The translations under genes and the position numbers were made by a program. Of a DNA stretch of 64,000 nt, positions 42,176-51,647 are shown piece by piece. Positions within the stretch are counted from its first letter, which is position 1. Each line of letters begins with the position of its first letter. This DNA comes from Mycolicibacterium poriferae (GTDB taxonomy: Bacteria; Actinomycetota; Actinomycetes; Mycobacteriales; Mycobacteriaceae), in contig NZ_AP022570.1 in the NCBI RefSeq assembly GCF_010728325.1, positions 2,356,001 to 2,420,000 of the forward strand. The letters run 5' to 3'. The notes under the pieces were generated by a model that saw only the letters and a list, made by a program, of their open reading frames with translations, searched no databases and was not told the DNA's origin.

Positions 42176-42921
42176 AACGCATCATCATGCACCGCGGCGA
42201 GTGCGTGTTCTGCAGGCCACGCCCGTTGGAGGTCCAGGACCTCGGTGATGATCTTCGAGACCTGCGTGGGTTCGGCGTGTCGGATGAAGGTGTTGCGGTC
42301 CCACCACATCATCTTGGTCTGGTAGCGCGAGTCGGGGTACGGCGTGGCCGGAATGGAGGCGACCACCCCACCGGAGGAGCGCCACTTGTCGAGTACGTGG
42401 GCCGCCGATGTGGCCATGCAGAACTGCAGTTCCAGCGCTGCCATGGCATGAAAGGCGGTCCGCGCGAGCACGCGGGTGACACGTCGGCTCTTGTCCGCGT
42501 CGTCGGTGACGAATGCCGTCTTCATCTCGAGCACCCCGAACGGCACGCGGTCGTCGATCATCTTGCGCACCGAGGCCAGGCCCGGCTGCCCCGCCCATTC
42601 GACGACGGCATGGGAATCGTCGGCCCCGGTGAGAGGGCCGATCGCACGAACACCGCCGATCACCCGCCCGGTTCGGTCGAGAGCGGCCCAGAACAGCGCG
42701 GTGTCGTGTCCGTCGCTGATCTCCTCGATGTCCAAGGCGCTCTGCACACCGTGCTTGCGGTAGCTTCGATCGGCGCCGCGCAGGTATTCGTGCCAGAGTT
42801 CGGGATCAGCGGACGGATGTGACATCACCAACGTGCAATCGGCGTCGGCGTCCCACCAACTGTGGGTGGCCACGGCCTGACCGAGGGGGCGATCAGCTAC
42901 TTGAAGAACGGTATTCGGCAT
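42172..42921 (-). CDS. GNAT-fold acyltransferase, autoinducer-synthase/FeeM-like
   Basis: A 249-residue protein. The central part ALDIEEISDGHDTALFWAALDRTGRVIGGVRAIGPL resembles the substrate/pantetheine region of N-acyl amino acid synthases and LuxI-like enzymes, and FHAMAALELQFCMATSAAHVLDKWRSSGG resembles their C-terminal helices. Such enzymes use acyl-ACP or acyl-CoA to acylate an amino acid or methionine derivative. ATG 42921 has GGGA upstream; ATG 42978 is the alternative. It is the first gene of the operon with moeY and the c-di-GMP protein. Family assignment is tentative. Confidence 0.62.
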   Translation of the reverse strand: MPNTVLQVADRPLGQAVATHSWWDADADCTLVMSHPSADPELWHEYLRGADRSYRKHGVQSALDIEEISDGHDTALFWAALDRTGRVIGGVRAIGPLTGADDSHAVVEWAGQPGLASVRKMIDDRVPFGVLEMKTAFVTDDADKSRRVTRVLARTAFHAMAALELQFCMATSAAHVLDKWRSSGGVVASIPATPYPDSRYQTKMMWWDRNTFIRHAEPTQVSKIITEVLDLQRAWPAEHALAAVHDDAL

Positions 42922-43627
42922 GTTTTTCCCGTCTTGAGTGACCGGCGCATCAAAGCCGAGTCGTCGATGACTGGCCATGAGTAACCGGTTTTGTTTGAAT
43001 ACGGCAGGATAAGTATGTCGCCTTGCGCCGCAAATTCCAGCTAGTGTGACTAGATTTTCCAGGGCCGCGACTGCTGGTTATCCAAGATCCTGGTAGAGCT
43101 GTACCCGAACGCCAACTTTGGCAACCTCTTTATTTGCAGTGTGAACTGGTTGAGGCGCTACAATTCCATTTCAGCGAACCCGGCTGCCACGATGATTCAC
43201 CTTTTGGCAGCGTTATCTGCAAATAGATGTAAAGCGACGCTAACTTCGCTGCCCGACGCCGTTATTCCGAAACGTCGGCCGCGCCGCGGGTTGATCATGT
43301 CCGCGCGTGCGGCGCGACGACTTGTCCGGTAATGCGTTCGCTGGTTTGTGTCGGGCAACCACGCGCCGACGAGGTGGACACCTGGCGACGCCGGGGACAC
43401 GTCGCGGGTGTCGTCGGAGCCGGCGGGGCTGATGTGTCGGCAGGGCCGACTGGGCTGATGTGTCGGCAGGGCCGACGGGGCCGATGCGTCGGCAGAGCCG
43501 ACGGGGCCGATGCGTCGGCAAGGCCGACGGGGCCGATGCCGCGGGGGCGGCGCGGGGCTGTGGCACTGTGTAACGGCGCACGCGCGCCGGCCGTGCTCGT
43601 CCCCGTTCCGACGTCGAAGGAGACCCC
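42922..43627. other. Long intergenic region, AT-richer, with tandem repeats at its right end
   Basis: About 700 bp with no credible gene. Bases 42980-43260 are clearly less GC-rich than the surroundings and contain stop codons in all frames, possibly promoter DNA or a decayed insertion. 43426-43539 is a 26-bp repeat array. The leftward acyltransferase operon and the rightward MaoC gene must both be driven from here. Confidence 0.55.
43426..43529. repeat. 26-bp tandem repeat, four units plus a part
   Basis: Units begin at 43426, 43452, 43478 and 43504, each close to GGGC(T/C)GATG(T/C)GTCGGCA followed by GGGCCGAC(T/G); a partial fifth unit (GGGCCGATGC) follows. The array ends about 90 bp before the MaoC start. 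Confidence 0.9.
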
Positions 43628-44080
43628 GTGCAGAAGTTCAACGGACTATCGGAGTTGGTTGCCGCAGAGGGTGCCGAACTCGGGCCCACCGAATGGTTGG
43701 AGATCACCCAGGATCGCGTCGACCTCTTCGCCGACGCCACCGAGGATCATCAGTGGATTCACGTCGATCCGGAGCGGGCCGCCAGCGGCCCCTTCGGCGG
43801 GACGATCGCGCACGGATTGTTGACGCTGTCGCTACTGCCCTACTTCACGCATCAGCTGTACACCGTCGACAACATCGCGATGGCCATCAACTACGGCTAC
43901 AACAAGGTCCGGTTCATCACTCCGGTGCGAGTCGGAGCCAGGCTGCGCGCCCGCGCGGTGATCGCCTCGGTCGCCCAACTCGACAATGCCGTGCAGGCAA
44001 CGCTGAACACGACCGTCGAGATCGAGGGTGCCGACAAGCCCGCTGCCGTCGCGGAGTCGATCGTGCGCTTCCTGGGCTGA
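43628..44080 (+). CDS. MaoC-like (R)-enoyl-CoA hydratase
   Basis: A 150-residue single hotdog-fold hydratase. The active-site motif is D-A-T-x-D-H-x-x-I-H-x-D in ADATEDHQWIHVDPERA (Asp and His of the R-hydratase), followed by FGGTIAHGLLTLSLL. Such enzymes hydrate trans-2-enoyl-CoA to the (R)-3-hydroxy form. GAAGGAG precedes GTG 43628 by five bases. Stands alone, 78 bp before the monooxygenase gene. Confidence 0.93.
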   Translation: MQKFNGLSELVAAEGAELGPTEWLEITQDRVDLFADATEDHQWIHVDPERAASGPFGGTIAHGLLTLSLLPYFTHQLYTVDNIAMAINYGYNKVRFITPVRVGARLRARAVIASVAQLDNAVQATLNTTVEIEGADKPAAVAESIVRFLG

Positions 44081-44106
44081 GCACCTCCGACATGTGTCAG
44101 TAACCG

Positions 44107-44135
44107 TTGACGTACGTCAAAAACGCTCGTAGATT
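44107..44135 (+). promoter_or_regulatory. Promoter with a perfect palindrome over the -35 region
   Basis: TTGACG (44107-44112) and TAGATT (44130-44135) are 17 bp apart, a good sigma-70-type promoter for the monooxygenase gene. The -35 is part of the perfect 14-bp palindrome TTGACGTACGTCAA (44107-44120), a likely repressor site. Confidence 0.65.
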
Positions 44136-44158
44136 GCGTGACGACGTGAGGAGCGACG

Positions 44159-45499
44159 GTGGATAAGGCACACCAGCAGGTCGCCGTGATCGGCGCGGGG
44201 ATCAGCGGTCTGACGGCCGGCAAGATGCTCAAGGATTACGGCGTCTCCTACACCACATTCGAGACCTCCGACCGCATCGGGGGGAACTGGGCGTTCGCGA
44301 ATCCCAACGGGCACAGCAGTGCCTACCGGTCGCTGCACATCGATACCTCGAAGGATCGCCTGTCGTTCAAGGACTTTCCGATGCCCGAGCATTACCCGTC
44401 GTTTCCGCATCACACGCAGATCAAGGCCTACCTCGACGACTACGCCGAGGCCTTCGGGCTGTCCGACCACATCGAGTTCGAAAACGGTGTCGTGCACGCC
44501 GAACCCGATACCGACGGCGGGTGGCGCCTGATCGACCAGGCGGGCGCGCAGCGCGACTTCGACCTGCTGGTCGTCGCCAACGGGCATCACTGGGACCCGC
44601 GGCTGCCCGACTTCCCGGGTACCTTCGCCGGCGAGTCGATGCATTCCCATTCCTACGTCGACCCGACGGCGCCGCTGGACCTGCGCGGAAAACGGATCCT
44701 GGTGGTCGGCATCGGCAACAGCGCCGCCGACATCACCGTCGAACTGTCGTCGAAGGCGCTGGGCAACCACGTCACGCTGTCGACGAGATCCAGCGCGTGG
44801 ATCGTGCCCAAGTACATCGCGGGCCGTCCCGGCGACACGTTGTTCCGGACCTCGCCGCACCTTCCGCTGTCCTGGCAGCGCAAGGCGGTACAGCTGATCG
44901 CTCCGCTGTTGGGCACCGACCCGACGATGTACGGGCTGCCGCCGGCCGATCACAAGCTGTTCGAGGCACATCCGACGCAGTCGGTCGAACTACCGTTGCG
45001 GCTCGGTTCGGGCGACGTGGTGCCCAAGCCGAACGTCGCTCGCCTGGACGGCGACACCGTGCACTTCGTCGACGGGACCAGCGGCGTGTTCGACGTCATC
45101 ATCTACGCCACCGGTTACAACATCACCTTTCCGTTCTTCGACCCGAAGTTCGTCAGCGCGCCCGGCAACCAGCTGCGGCTCTACAAGCGGATGTTCAAGC
45201 CGGGTTTGGATAATTTGGTGTTCATGGGCTTCGCGCAAGCGGTCCCGACGCTGTTCCCGTTCGTCGAGTGCCAGGCGCGATTGCTCGCCGCCTACGCCGT
45301 CGGGCAGTACGCGTTGCCCGCGGCCGACGAGATGGAGCGGGTGATCAACGCCGACCAGCAACTGCATGCCGGACACTGCACAGACCGGCCGCGCCACACC
45401 CAGCAGGTCGACTACTTCGTCTACGAGCACGATCTGCGTTGTCGCGAGATCCCAGCCGGACGGGAGCGCGCCCGGCGGCTCGACCGGGTCGCGTCATGA
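44159..45499 (+). CDS. Flavin-containing monooxygenase
   Basis: A 446-residue class B flavoprotein monooxygenase. Motifs: FAD site GAGISG (12-17), the FMO fingerprint FAGESMHSHSYVD (about 158-170, F-x-G-x-x-x-H-x-x-x-Y), the NADPH site GIGNSAAD (184-191) and the ATGY motif near 318. Such enzymes oxygenate amines, sulfides or ketones using NADPH and O2. GAGGAG precedes GTG 44159. The next gene overlaps (ATGA), so oxidation and ester or C-C hydrolysis may be linked. Confidence 0.93.
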   Translation: MDKAHQQVAVIGAGISGLTAGKMLKDYGVSYTTFETSDRIGGNWAFANPNGHSSAYRSLHIDTSKDRLSFKDFPMPEHYPSFPHHTQIKAYLDDYAEAFGLSDHIEFENGVVHAEPDTDGGWRLIDQAGAQRDFDLLVVANGHHWDPRLPDFPGTFAGESMHSHSYVDPTAPLDLRGKRILVVGIGNSAADITVELSSKALGNHVTLSTRSSAWIVPKYIAGRPGDTLFRTSPHLPLSWQRKAVQLIAPLLGTDPTMYGLPPADHKLFEAHPTQSVELPLRLGSGDVVPKPNVARLDGDTVHFVDGTSGVFDVIIYATGYNITFPFFDPKFVSAPGNQLRLYKRMFKPGLDNLVFMGFAQAVPTLFPFVECQARLLAAYAVGQYALPAADEMERVINADQQLHAGHCTDRPRHTQQVDYFVYEHDLRCREIPAGRERARRLDRVAS

Positions 45500-46392
45500 C
45501 CCCGGTCGAGGTCGACTTCGTCAGCGGCGGCGACGTCTGCAGCGCATGGCATTTCGCCGGCAACGGAGGTTCCGCCCGCAGGCCGGTGGTCGTCATGGCG
45601 CACGGTTTCGGCGGCACGAAGGATTCCGGCCTCGCGCCGTTCGCCGAACGGATCGCCGAGGCGGGAGCGGATGTGCTGGCCTTCGACTACCGGGGCTTCG
45701 GCGCCTCGCAGGGCCTGCCCCGGCAGTCGCTGTCGGTTCGTCGCCAGATCGCGGACTATCACGCCGCCGTCGATGCAGCCGCCGCGCTGCCCGGGGTGGA
45801 CCCCGGCAGGGTGGTGTTGTGGGGCGTGTCGTTCTCCGGCGGACACGTGCTGCGCGTGGCGGCCGAGCGGGGCGACGTCGGCGCGGTCATCGCGCTGACT
45901 CCGCTGACCAGCGGGATGGCGGTCAGCCGAGCGGCGATGACGTCGCGCGATCTGACCACCTCCCTGCGCTGGACCCTGACCGGGATCCGGAGCAGGGTGT
46001 CGGTCGCCCGAGGTGGCGCGCCGACCATGATGCCGCTGGTGTCACCCGTGGGTGGGGGCGGGGCGCTGGCGTTGGAAGGAGCCGACGAGAGCTACCGTGC
46101 GATGGCCGGCCCCTCGTGGCGCAACGAAATCGACTGCTCGGTGGGACTCGAGGTGCTCGGTGTCCGAACGGCGGCTGCGGCCAAGCGGTTACGCTGTCCG
46201 CTGCTGGTACAGATCGCAGATTTCGACTCCTACGTCCCCGCCGACGCCGTGGCTGCTACCGCGGCACACGGCCGAGCGCAGGTCCATCACTATCCCTGCG
46301 ATCATTTCGACGTGTGGCCCGGCCACGACTGGTTCGACAAGGCCGTCGTCGACCAGATCGCGTTCCTGCACAGGGTCGTCGCCACTCAGTAG
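45496..46392 (+). CDS. Alpha/beta hydrolase
   Basis: A 298-residue hydrolase. HGFGGTKDSGLAPFAE holds the oxyanion loop, FDYRGFGASQG follows, and the nucleophile elbow reads WGVSFSGGHV with serine in G-x-S-x-S, a variant of GxSxG found in related actinobacterial proteins. The aspartate in QIADFDSYVPADA and histidine in CDHFDVWPG complete the triad. Coupled to the monooxygenase gene by a 4-base overlap. The substrate may be an ester made by that enzyme. Confidence 0.88.
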   Translation: MTPVEVDFVSGGDVCSAWHFAGNGGSARRPVVVMAHGFGGTKDSGLAPFAERIAEAGADVLAFDYRGFGASQGLPRQSLSVRRQIADYHAAVDAAAALPGVDPGRVVLWGVSFSGGHVLRVAAERGDVGAVIALTPLTSGMAVSRAAMTSRDLTTSLRWTLTGIRSRVSVARGGAPTMMPLVSPVGGGGALALEGADESYRAMAGPSWRNEIDCSVGLEVLGVRTAAAAKRLRCPLLVQIADFDSYVPADAVAATAAHGRAQVHHYPCDHFDVWPGHDWFDKAVVDQIAFLHRVVATQ

Positions 46393-46480
46393 TGCGGTGA
46401 TCACCGGGCCGGGGTGGACGCTGTTCCCGCGGCCCGGGCGGCACCGGTGACGAACGCGACCCGGTCCTCCGGGCGCCGGT

Positions 46481-47653
46481 TCACCGGGCGTCTCGCTGCG
46501 CCGCCTTGACGAGGTTGGATCCGACGATGAGCCGCTGGATCTCGCTGGTGCCCTCGTAGAGGCGAAGCAGCCGTACCTCACGGTAGATCCGTTCGACGGG
46601 AACACCCCGCATGTATCCGGCGCCGCCGTGCACCTGCACCGCGAGATCCGCTACCTCGCCTGCCATTTCCGTGCAGAACAACTTTGCCGCCGACGGAGCG
46701 ATCCGGCGGTCCTCACCGGTGAGCCACAGCCGCGCCGCATCGCGCACCATCGCCCGGCCGGCCATCACCCCGGCCTGCTGATCGGCCAACATCGCCTGCA
46801 CCAGTTGAAAGTTGCCGATCGGTGTGCCGCCCTGCGTCGCCGTGGCGGCGTAGGCGACTGACTCGTCGAGGGCGCGTTGGGCGGCACCTACGGCAAGTGC
46901 TGCGATGTGAATGCGCCCGCGTGCCAGCGAGGTCATCGCTGCCCGGTAACCGTGGTCCTCGCTGCCGCCGATCAGCGCCTCATCGCCCACCCGGACATCG
47001 GTGAAGGTCACATCGGCCGTCCAGGCGCCCTCCTGGCCCATCTTCGCGTCCTTGGCGCCGACCTCGACCCCGGGGGTGTCGGCGGGAACAAGGAACACCG
47101 CGATCCCCGGTCCGGCGTCGTCGGCGGGGCGGGTGCGGGCGAACACGATGAACAGGTCGGCGACCGGCGCATTGGTGATGTACTGCTTGGATCCGTCGAT
47201 CACCCACGACGCACCGTCACGAATCGCCTTGGTCTTCAGTCCGGAGGGGTTGGAGCCGGCGCCCGGTTCGGTCAACGCGAAGGACGCGACCACCTCGCCC
47301 GAAGCGATGGGTTCCAGCCACCGACTCTTCTGCTCGTCGGTACCGAAACCGACGAGGACCTGGCCGGCGATGCCGTTGTTGGTGCCGAACATCGACCGCA
47401 GCGCCAGGCAGGTGTAACCGAGTTCCATCGCCAGTTCGACGTCCTGGCCGATGTGCAGGCCCAGACCGCCCCACTGCTGCGGGATGGCGTAGCCGAACAG
47501 CCCCATCTTCATGGCCTGGTCGCGCAGATCGTCGGGTACTCGGTCCTCGGCCAGGATCTCCTGCTCGCGCGGCACGACCGCGGTGCGGACGAAATGCCGA
47601 GTCTGGCCCAGGATGTCCTGGAAGTCGTCGTCGCTGACTTCGGCGGTGGTCAT
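46481..47653 (-). CDS. fadE: Acyl-CoA dehydrogenase
   Basis: A 390-residue [23 protein letters not shown] and [16 protein letters not shown] are the flavin and substrate signatures; [19 protein letters not shown] and the catalytic base E367 in [12 protein letters not shown] complete the active site. GAGGAG stands before ATG 47653. Divergent from the SDR-thiolase-ACAD-GntR cluster; the 91-bp gap is AT-rich (around ATATCGTATATGAAATATGATG) and may hold the GntR operator. Confidence 0.93.
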   Translation of the reverse strand: MTTAEVSDDDFQDILGQTRHFVRTAVVPREQEILAEDRVPDDLRDQAMKMGLFGYAIPQQWGGLGLHIGQDVELAMELGYTCLALRSMFGTNNGIAGQVLVGFGTDEQKSRWLEPIASGEVVASFALTEPGAGSNPSGLKTKAIRDGASWVIDGSKQYITNAPVADLFIVFARTRPADDAGPGIAVFLVPADTPGVEVGAKDAKMGQEGAWTADVTFTDVRVGDEALIGGSEDHGYRAAMTSLARGRIHIAALAVGAAQRALDESVAYAATATQGGTPIGNFQLVQAMLADQQAGVMAGRAMVRDAARLWLTGEDRRIAPSAAKLFCTEMAGEVADLAVQVHGGAGYMRGVPVERIYREVRLLRLYEGTSEIQRLIVGSNLVKAAQRDAR

Positions 47654-47744
47654 CGGTGTTCGCTCTCCTCGGTGGCCGGCATCTCGAATATCGTATATGA
47701 AATATGATGACGTCCGACGGTGTCGGGAGACGAGCAGAGGGTTG

Positions 47745-48494
47745 GTGAAAGACGTGTCATTGCTGACGGGAAAAACCGCGGTGATCACCGGAGGGGCGCA
47801 GGGGCTGGGATTCGCGATCGCCCAGTGCTTCGTCGCGGAGGGGGCCCGTGTGGTGCTCGGTGACGTCAACGGCGAGGCCACCCAGATCGCCGCCAAACAG
47901 CTGGGTGGCGAGTCCGTTTCCCGGGCAGTGCAGTGCGACGTGACCAGCGCCGCCGAGGTCGAGGCTCTCGTCGCCGCCGCGGTCGACGGTTTCGGTGGGC
48001 TCGACATCATGGTCAACAACGCGGGCATCACGCGCGACGCCACCATGCGCAAGATGACCGAGGAGCAGTTCGACCAGGTCATCGCGGTCCACCTGAAAGG
48101 GACGTGGAACGGTCTGCGTGCTGCCGCCGCGGTGATGCGCGAGGCAGGGCACGGCGCGATCGTGAACATGTCCTCCATCTCGGGCAAGGTGGGCATGGTC
48201 GGGCAGACCAACTATTCGGCGGCCAAGGCCGGCATCGTCGGCATGACCAAGGCGGCGTCCAAGGAGCTGGCGTACCTCGGCGTGCGGGTCAACGCGATCC
48301 AACCGGGCTTGATCCGCTCGGCGATGACCGAGGCCATGCCGCAACGGATTTGGGACTCCAAGGTGGCCGAGGTGCCGATGGGACGGGCCGGCGAACCCGA
48401 GGAGGTCGCCAAGGTGGCGCTGTTCCTGGCCTCCGACCTGTCCTCGTACATGACCGGGACGGTGCTCGAGGTCACCGGCGGGCGGCACCTGTGA
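47745..48494 (+). CDS. SDR-family 3-hydroxyacyl-CoA dehydrogenase / FabG-like reductase
   Basis: A 249-residue short-chain dehydrogenase. NAD(P) motif TGGAQGLG (15-22), NNAG (91-94), catalytic S144, Y157 and K161 (YSAAK), and a C-terminal tail RHL. Asp40 after the second strand favours NAD(H). GTG 47745 has AGAGGG close upstream; GTG 47754 is a shorter choice. It overlaps the thiolase by GTGA, which points to oxidation of 3-hydroxyacyl-CoA before thiolysis. Confidence 0.92.
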   Translation: MKDVSLLTGKTAVITGGAQGLGFAIAQCFVAEGARVVLGDVNGEATQIAAKQLGGESVSRAVQCDVTSAAEVEALVAAAVDGFGGLDIMVNNAGITRDATMRKMTEEQFDQVIAVHLKGTWNGLRAAAAVMREAGHGAIVNMSSISGKVGMVGQTNYSAAKAGIVGMTKAASKELAYLGVRVNAIQPGLIRSAMTEAMPQRIWDSKVAEVPMGRAGEPEEVAKVALFLASDLSSYMTGTVLEVTGGRHL

Positions 48495-49723
48495 CGGTGG
48501 ACGCGGTCATCTGCGAGCCGGTCCGAACTCCGATCGGGCGCTACCACGGGATGTTCGAGAGCCTCACGGCCGTCGACCTCGGCGTGACCGCGCTGCAGGG
48601 TCTGCTCTCGCGCACGGGTGTGGCGCCCGATGCCGTCGAGGACGTCATCGTCGGGCACTGCTATCCGAGCATGGAAGCACCGGCGATCGGCCGGGTGATC
48701 GCACTGGACGCTGGACTGCCGGTGAGCGTGCCGGGCATGCAGATCGACCGTCGCTGCGGGTCGGGACTTCAGGCGGTGATCCAGGCCTGTCTGCAGGTGG
48801 CGAGCGGAGCCAACGACCTTGTCGTCGCCGGCGGTGCCGAGTCGATGAGCAACGTGGTGTTCCACTCCACCGACATGCGCTGGGGCGGTGCCCGTGGGGG
48901 CATCACCGTGCACGACGCGCTGGCGCGCGGCCGCACCACCGCAGGCGGCAGGAACTATCCGGTGCCCGGCGGCATGCTCGAGACCGCCGAGAACCTGCGA
49001 CGCGAATACGGCATTACGCGCGAAGAACAGGACGAACTCGCTGTGTTGTCGCACCGGCGGGCAGTCGCAGCCCAGGAATCCGGGCAGCTCGCCGGGGCCA
49101 TCATCCCGGTGACCGTGTCGACCCGGGCCGGCGACAAGGTGTTCGACACCGACGAGCATCCGCGCGCAGACACCTCGACGGAGTCGCTCGCCAAGCTCAA
49201 ACCCGTTCTGGGTAAAAGCGATCCGAAGGCGACGGTGACCGCCGGAAACTCCAGCGGACAAAACGACGCCGCATCGATGTGCCTCGTCACGACGCCGGAG
49301 AAGGCTGCGGAGCTGGGGCTGACCCCGCTGGTGCGGCTGGTGTCGTGGGCGGTGGCCGGGGTGGCGCCCAACGTGATGGGGATCGGTCCGGTGCCGGCCA
49401 CCGAGGCGGCGCTGGGCAAGGCCGGGCTCACGCTGGCCGATATGGACCTCATCGAGCTCAACGAGGCGTTCGCCGCCCAGGCGTTGGCCTGTCTGCGGGA
49501 ATGGAAGTTCGGCGACGCCGATCTCGATCGCACCAACGTGCACGGCTCGGGCATTTCGCTGGGCCACCCCGTCGGTGCCACCGGTGGGCGGATGCTCGCG
49601 ACGCTGGCGCGCGAACTGCACCGTCGCGGTGGCCGTTACGGCCTGGAAACGATGTGCATCGGCGGTGGCCAGGGGCTGGCCGCGGTATTCGAGTCCGTCA
49701 CCGGAAAAGGAGTGCCGGCGTGA
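48491..49723 (+). CDS. fadA: Acetyl-CoA acetyltransferase (thiolase)
   Basis: A 410-residue thiolase with all three catalytic elements: acyl-binding C89 in RRCGSGLQ, histidine in [10 protein letters not shown] (about 355) and C389 in [16 protein letters not shown] is the further conserved block. It cleaves 3-ketoacyl-CoA. Coupled on both sides by 4-base overlaps with the SDR and ACAD genes. Confidence 0.95.
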   Translation: MTVDAVICEPVRTPIGRYHGMFESLTAVDLGVTALQGLLSRTGVAPDAVEDVIVGHCYPSMEAPAIGRVIALDAGLPVSVPGMQIDRRCGSGLQAVIQACLQVASGANDLVVAGGAESMSNVVFHSTDMRWGGARGGITVHDALARGRTTAGGRNYPVPGGMLETAENLRREYGITREEQDELAVLSHRRAVAAQESGQLAGAIIPVTVSTRAGDKVFDTDEHPRADTSTESLAKLKPVLGKSDPKATVTAGNSSGQNDAASMCLVTTPEKAAELGLTPLVRLVSWAVAGVAPNVMGIGPVPATEAALGKAGLTLADMDLIELNEAFAAQALACLREWKFGDADLDRTNVHGSGISLGHPVGATGGRMLATLARELHRRGGRYGLETMCIGGGQGLAAVFESVTGKGVPA

Positions 49724-50913
49724 CCAAGCTGGCCCAGACGCTCGGCCTCACCGAGTTCCAGACCGAGATCGTCACCACCGTGCGGCAGTTCGTCGACAAG
49801 GAAATCATCCCCAGCGCACAGGAACTCGAACACGCCGACCAGTACCCTCAGGGCATCGTCGACGCGATGAAGGAGATGGGCCTGTTCGGGTTGATGATTC
49901 CCGAGGAGTACGGCGGGCTGGGGGAGTCGCTGCTGACGTATGCGCTGTGTGTCGAGGAACTCGCCCGCGGCTGGATGAGCGTGTCCGGCGTGATCAACAC
50001 CCACTTCATCGTCGCCTACATGATCCGTCAACACGGCACCGACGAGCAGAAGCGATACCACCTGCCAAAGATGGCCACCGGAGAGTCCCGCGGCGCGTTC
50101 TCGATGTCCGAACCCGAGCTCGGGTCCGATGTCGCGGCGATCCGTACCCGCGCGAGGAAGAACGGCGACGGGACGTACACGATCGACGGCCAGAAGATGT
50201 GGTTGACCAATGGTGGGAGTTCCACGTTGGTGGCGGCGCTGGTCCGCACCGACGAGGGCGCCGACAAGCCCCACCGCAACCTGACCGCGTTCCTGGTCGA
50301 AAAGCCCAGCGGCTTCGGTGAAGTGGCGCCGGGTTTGGTCATCCCCGGGAAGCTCGACAAACTGGGCTACAAGGGCATCGACACCACGGAGCTGATCTTC
50401 GACGGCTATCACGCCAACGCCACGGACATTCTCGGCGAGGCACCCGGTCAGGGGTTCTTCCAGATGATGGACGGCGTCGAGGTGGGTCGGGTGAACGTCT
50501 CTGCCCGTGCCTGCGGTGTGGGTATCCGGGCCTTCGAGCTCGCGGTGCGATACGCCCAGCAGCGCAGCACCTTCGGCAAGCCGATCGCCGAGCATCAGGC
50601 CATTGCGTTCCAGCTCGCCGAGATGGCGACCAAGGTCGAGGCAGCCCATCTGATGATGGTCAACGCGGCCCGCATGAAGGACTCCGGCGAACGCAACGAC
50701 GTGGCGGCCGGTATGGCGAAGTACTTCGCCAGCGAGGTCTGTGCCGAGGTCACCCAGCAGAGCTTCCGGATCCACGGCGGATACGGTTATTCCAAGGAGT
50801 ACGAGATCGAACGGCTCATGCGCGACGCGCCGTTTCTGCTGATCGGCGAGGGCACCAGCGAGATCCAGAAGAACATCATCAGCAAGCGGCTGCTCGCGGA
50901 CTACCGGGTGTGA
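49720..50913 (+). CDS. fadE: Acyl-CoA dehydrogenase
   Basis: A 397-residue ACAD. FSMSEPELGSDVAAIRTRA and MWLTNGGSSTLVAALVRT are the flavin/substrate signatures, RIHGGYGYSKEYEIERLMRD the nucleotide-binding segment and E377 in IGEGTSEIQKN the catalytic base. It appears single-subunit, homotetrameric type. GTG overlaps the thiolase stop. Together with the SDR and thiolase it completes a beta-oxidation set except for the hydratase. Confidence 0.94.
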   Translation: MTKLAQTLGLTEFQTEIVTTVRQFVDKEIIPSAQELEHADQYPQGIVDAMKEMGLFGLMIPEEYGGLGESLLTYALCVEELARGWMSVSGVINTHFIVAYMIRQHGTDEQKRYHLPKMATGESRGAFSMSEPELGSDVAAIRTRARKNGDGTYTIDGQKMWLTNGGSSTLVAALVRTDEGADKPHRNLTAFLVEKPSGFGEVAPGLVIPGKLDKLGYKGIDTTELIFDGYHANATDILGEAPGQGFFQMMDGVEVGRVNVSARACGVGIRAFELAVRYAQQRSTFGKPIAEHQAIAFQLAEMATKVEAAHLMMVNAARMKDSGERNDVAAGMAKYFASEVCAEVTQQSFRIHGGYGYSKEYEIERLMRDAPFLLIGEGTSEIQKNIISKRLLADYRV

Positions 50914-50917
50914 CGGG

Positions 50918-51586
50918 ATGAGCGTCCCCGATTTCGCTGCGCGTCCGCAGCTCGCCGAGGATGTTGCACGCTATGTCCGGCGGCGGATCTTCGACGGGTC
51001 CTACGCAGCCGGGGCCTACGTGCGTCTGGACCAGCTCGCCGCCGAATTGGGTGTCAGCGTCACCCCGGTGCGCGAGGCGCTGTTCGAGCTGAAGGCAGAG
51101 GGGTTGCTCGAGCAGCAACCCCGCCGCGGTTTCGTGGTGCGCCCGGTGACGCATCGCGATGTCACCGACGTGTCGAACGTGCAGGCCTACCTCGGCGCGG
51201 AACTGACGGCCAGGGCGGCGGTCGGTATCACCGAAACCCAGTTGCGCGAGCTCGAGCAGATCCAGAACGAGTTGGAGCGTGCTTACGCCGCCGACGACGG
51301 GGAACGCGCAGTACGGCTGAACCACGAGTTCCACCGGGCGATCAACGTGGCCGCCGATTCGCCGAAGCTGGCCCAGCTGATGTCACAAATCACCCGTTAC
51401 GCACCGGAATCGCTGTTTCCCACCATCAGCGGGTGGCCCGAGAAGTCCAACGCACACCACCGCCACATCCTTGCCGCGCTCCGCGCTCGCGACGAGTCTG
51501 CGGCGCGCAGCGCGATGTCTGAGCATCTGGCCGCCGGCGCCGAACCGTTGATCGCCCACCTGACCCGCCGCGGAGTGATCGAGTGA
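50918..51586 (+). CDS. GntR/FadR-family regulator (FCD domain)
   Basis: A 222-residue regulator. Winged HTH at about 10-75 (LAAELGVSVTPVREALFELKAEGLLEQQPRRGF), then an all-helical FCD ligand domain with metal/ligand histidines in NHEFHRAIN and NAHHRHIL. It starts 4 bp after the ACAD stop and so is the last gene of that operon; probably represses it and the divergent ACAD until an acyl-CoA or acid ligand is present. Confidence 0.93.
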   Translation: MSVPDFAARPQLAEDVARYVRRRIFDGSYAAGAYVRLDQLAAELGVSVTPVREALFELKAEGLLEQQPRRGFVVRPVTHRDVTDVSNVQAYLGAELTARAAVGITETQLRELEQIQNELERAYAADDGERAVRLNHEFHRAINVAADSPKLAQLMSQITRYAPESLFPTISGWPEKSNAHHRHILAALRARDESAARSAMSEHLAAGAEPLIAHLTRRGVIE

Positions 51587-51647
51587 TGCCGGTGTCGCCG
51601 CCCACGCGCACGGTGTCGGCGCGATGACCGAGGAGGGGACAGCGTCG

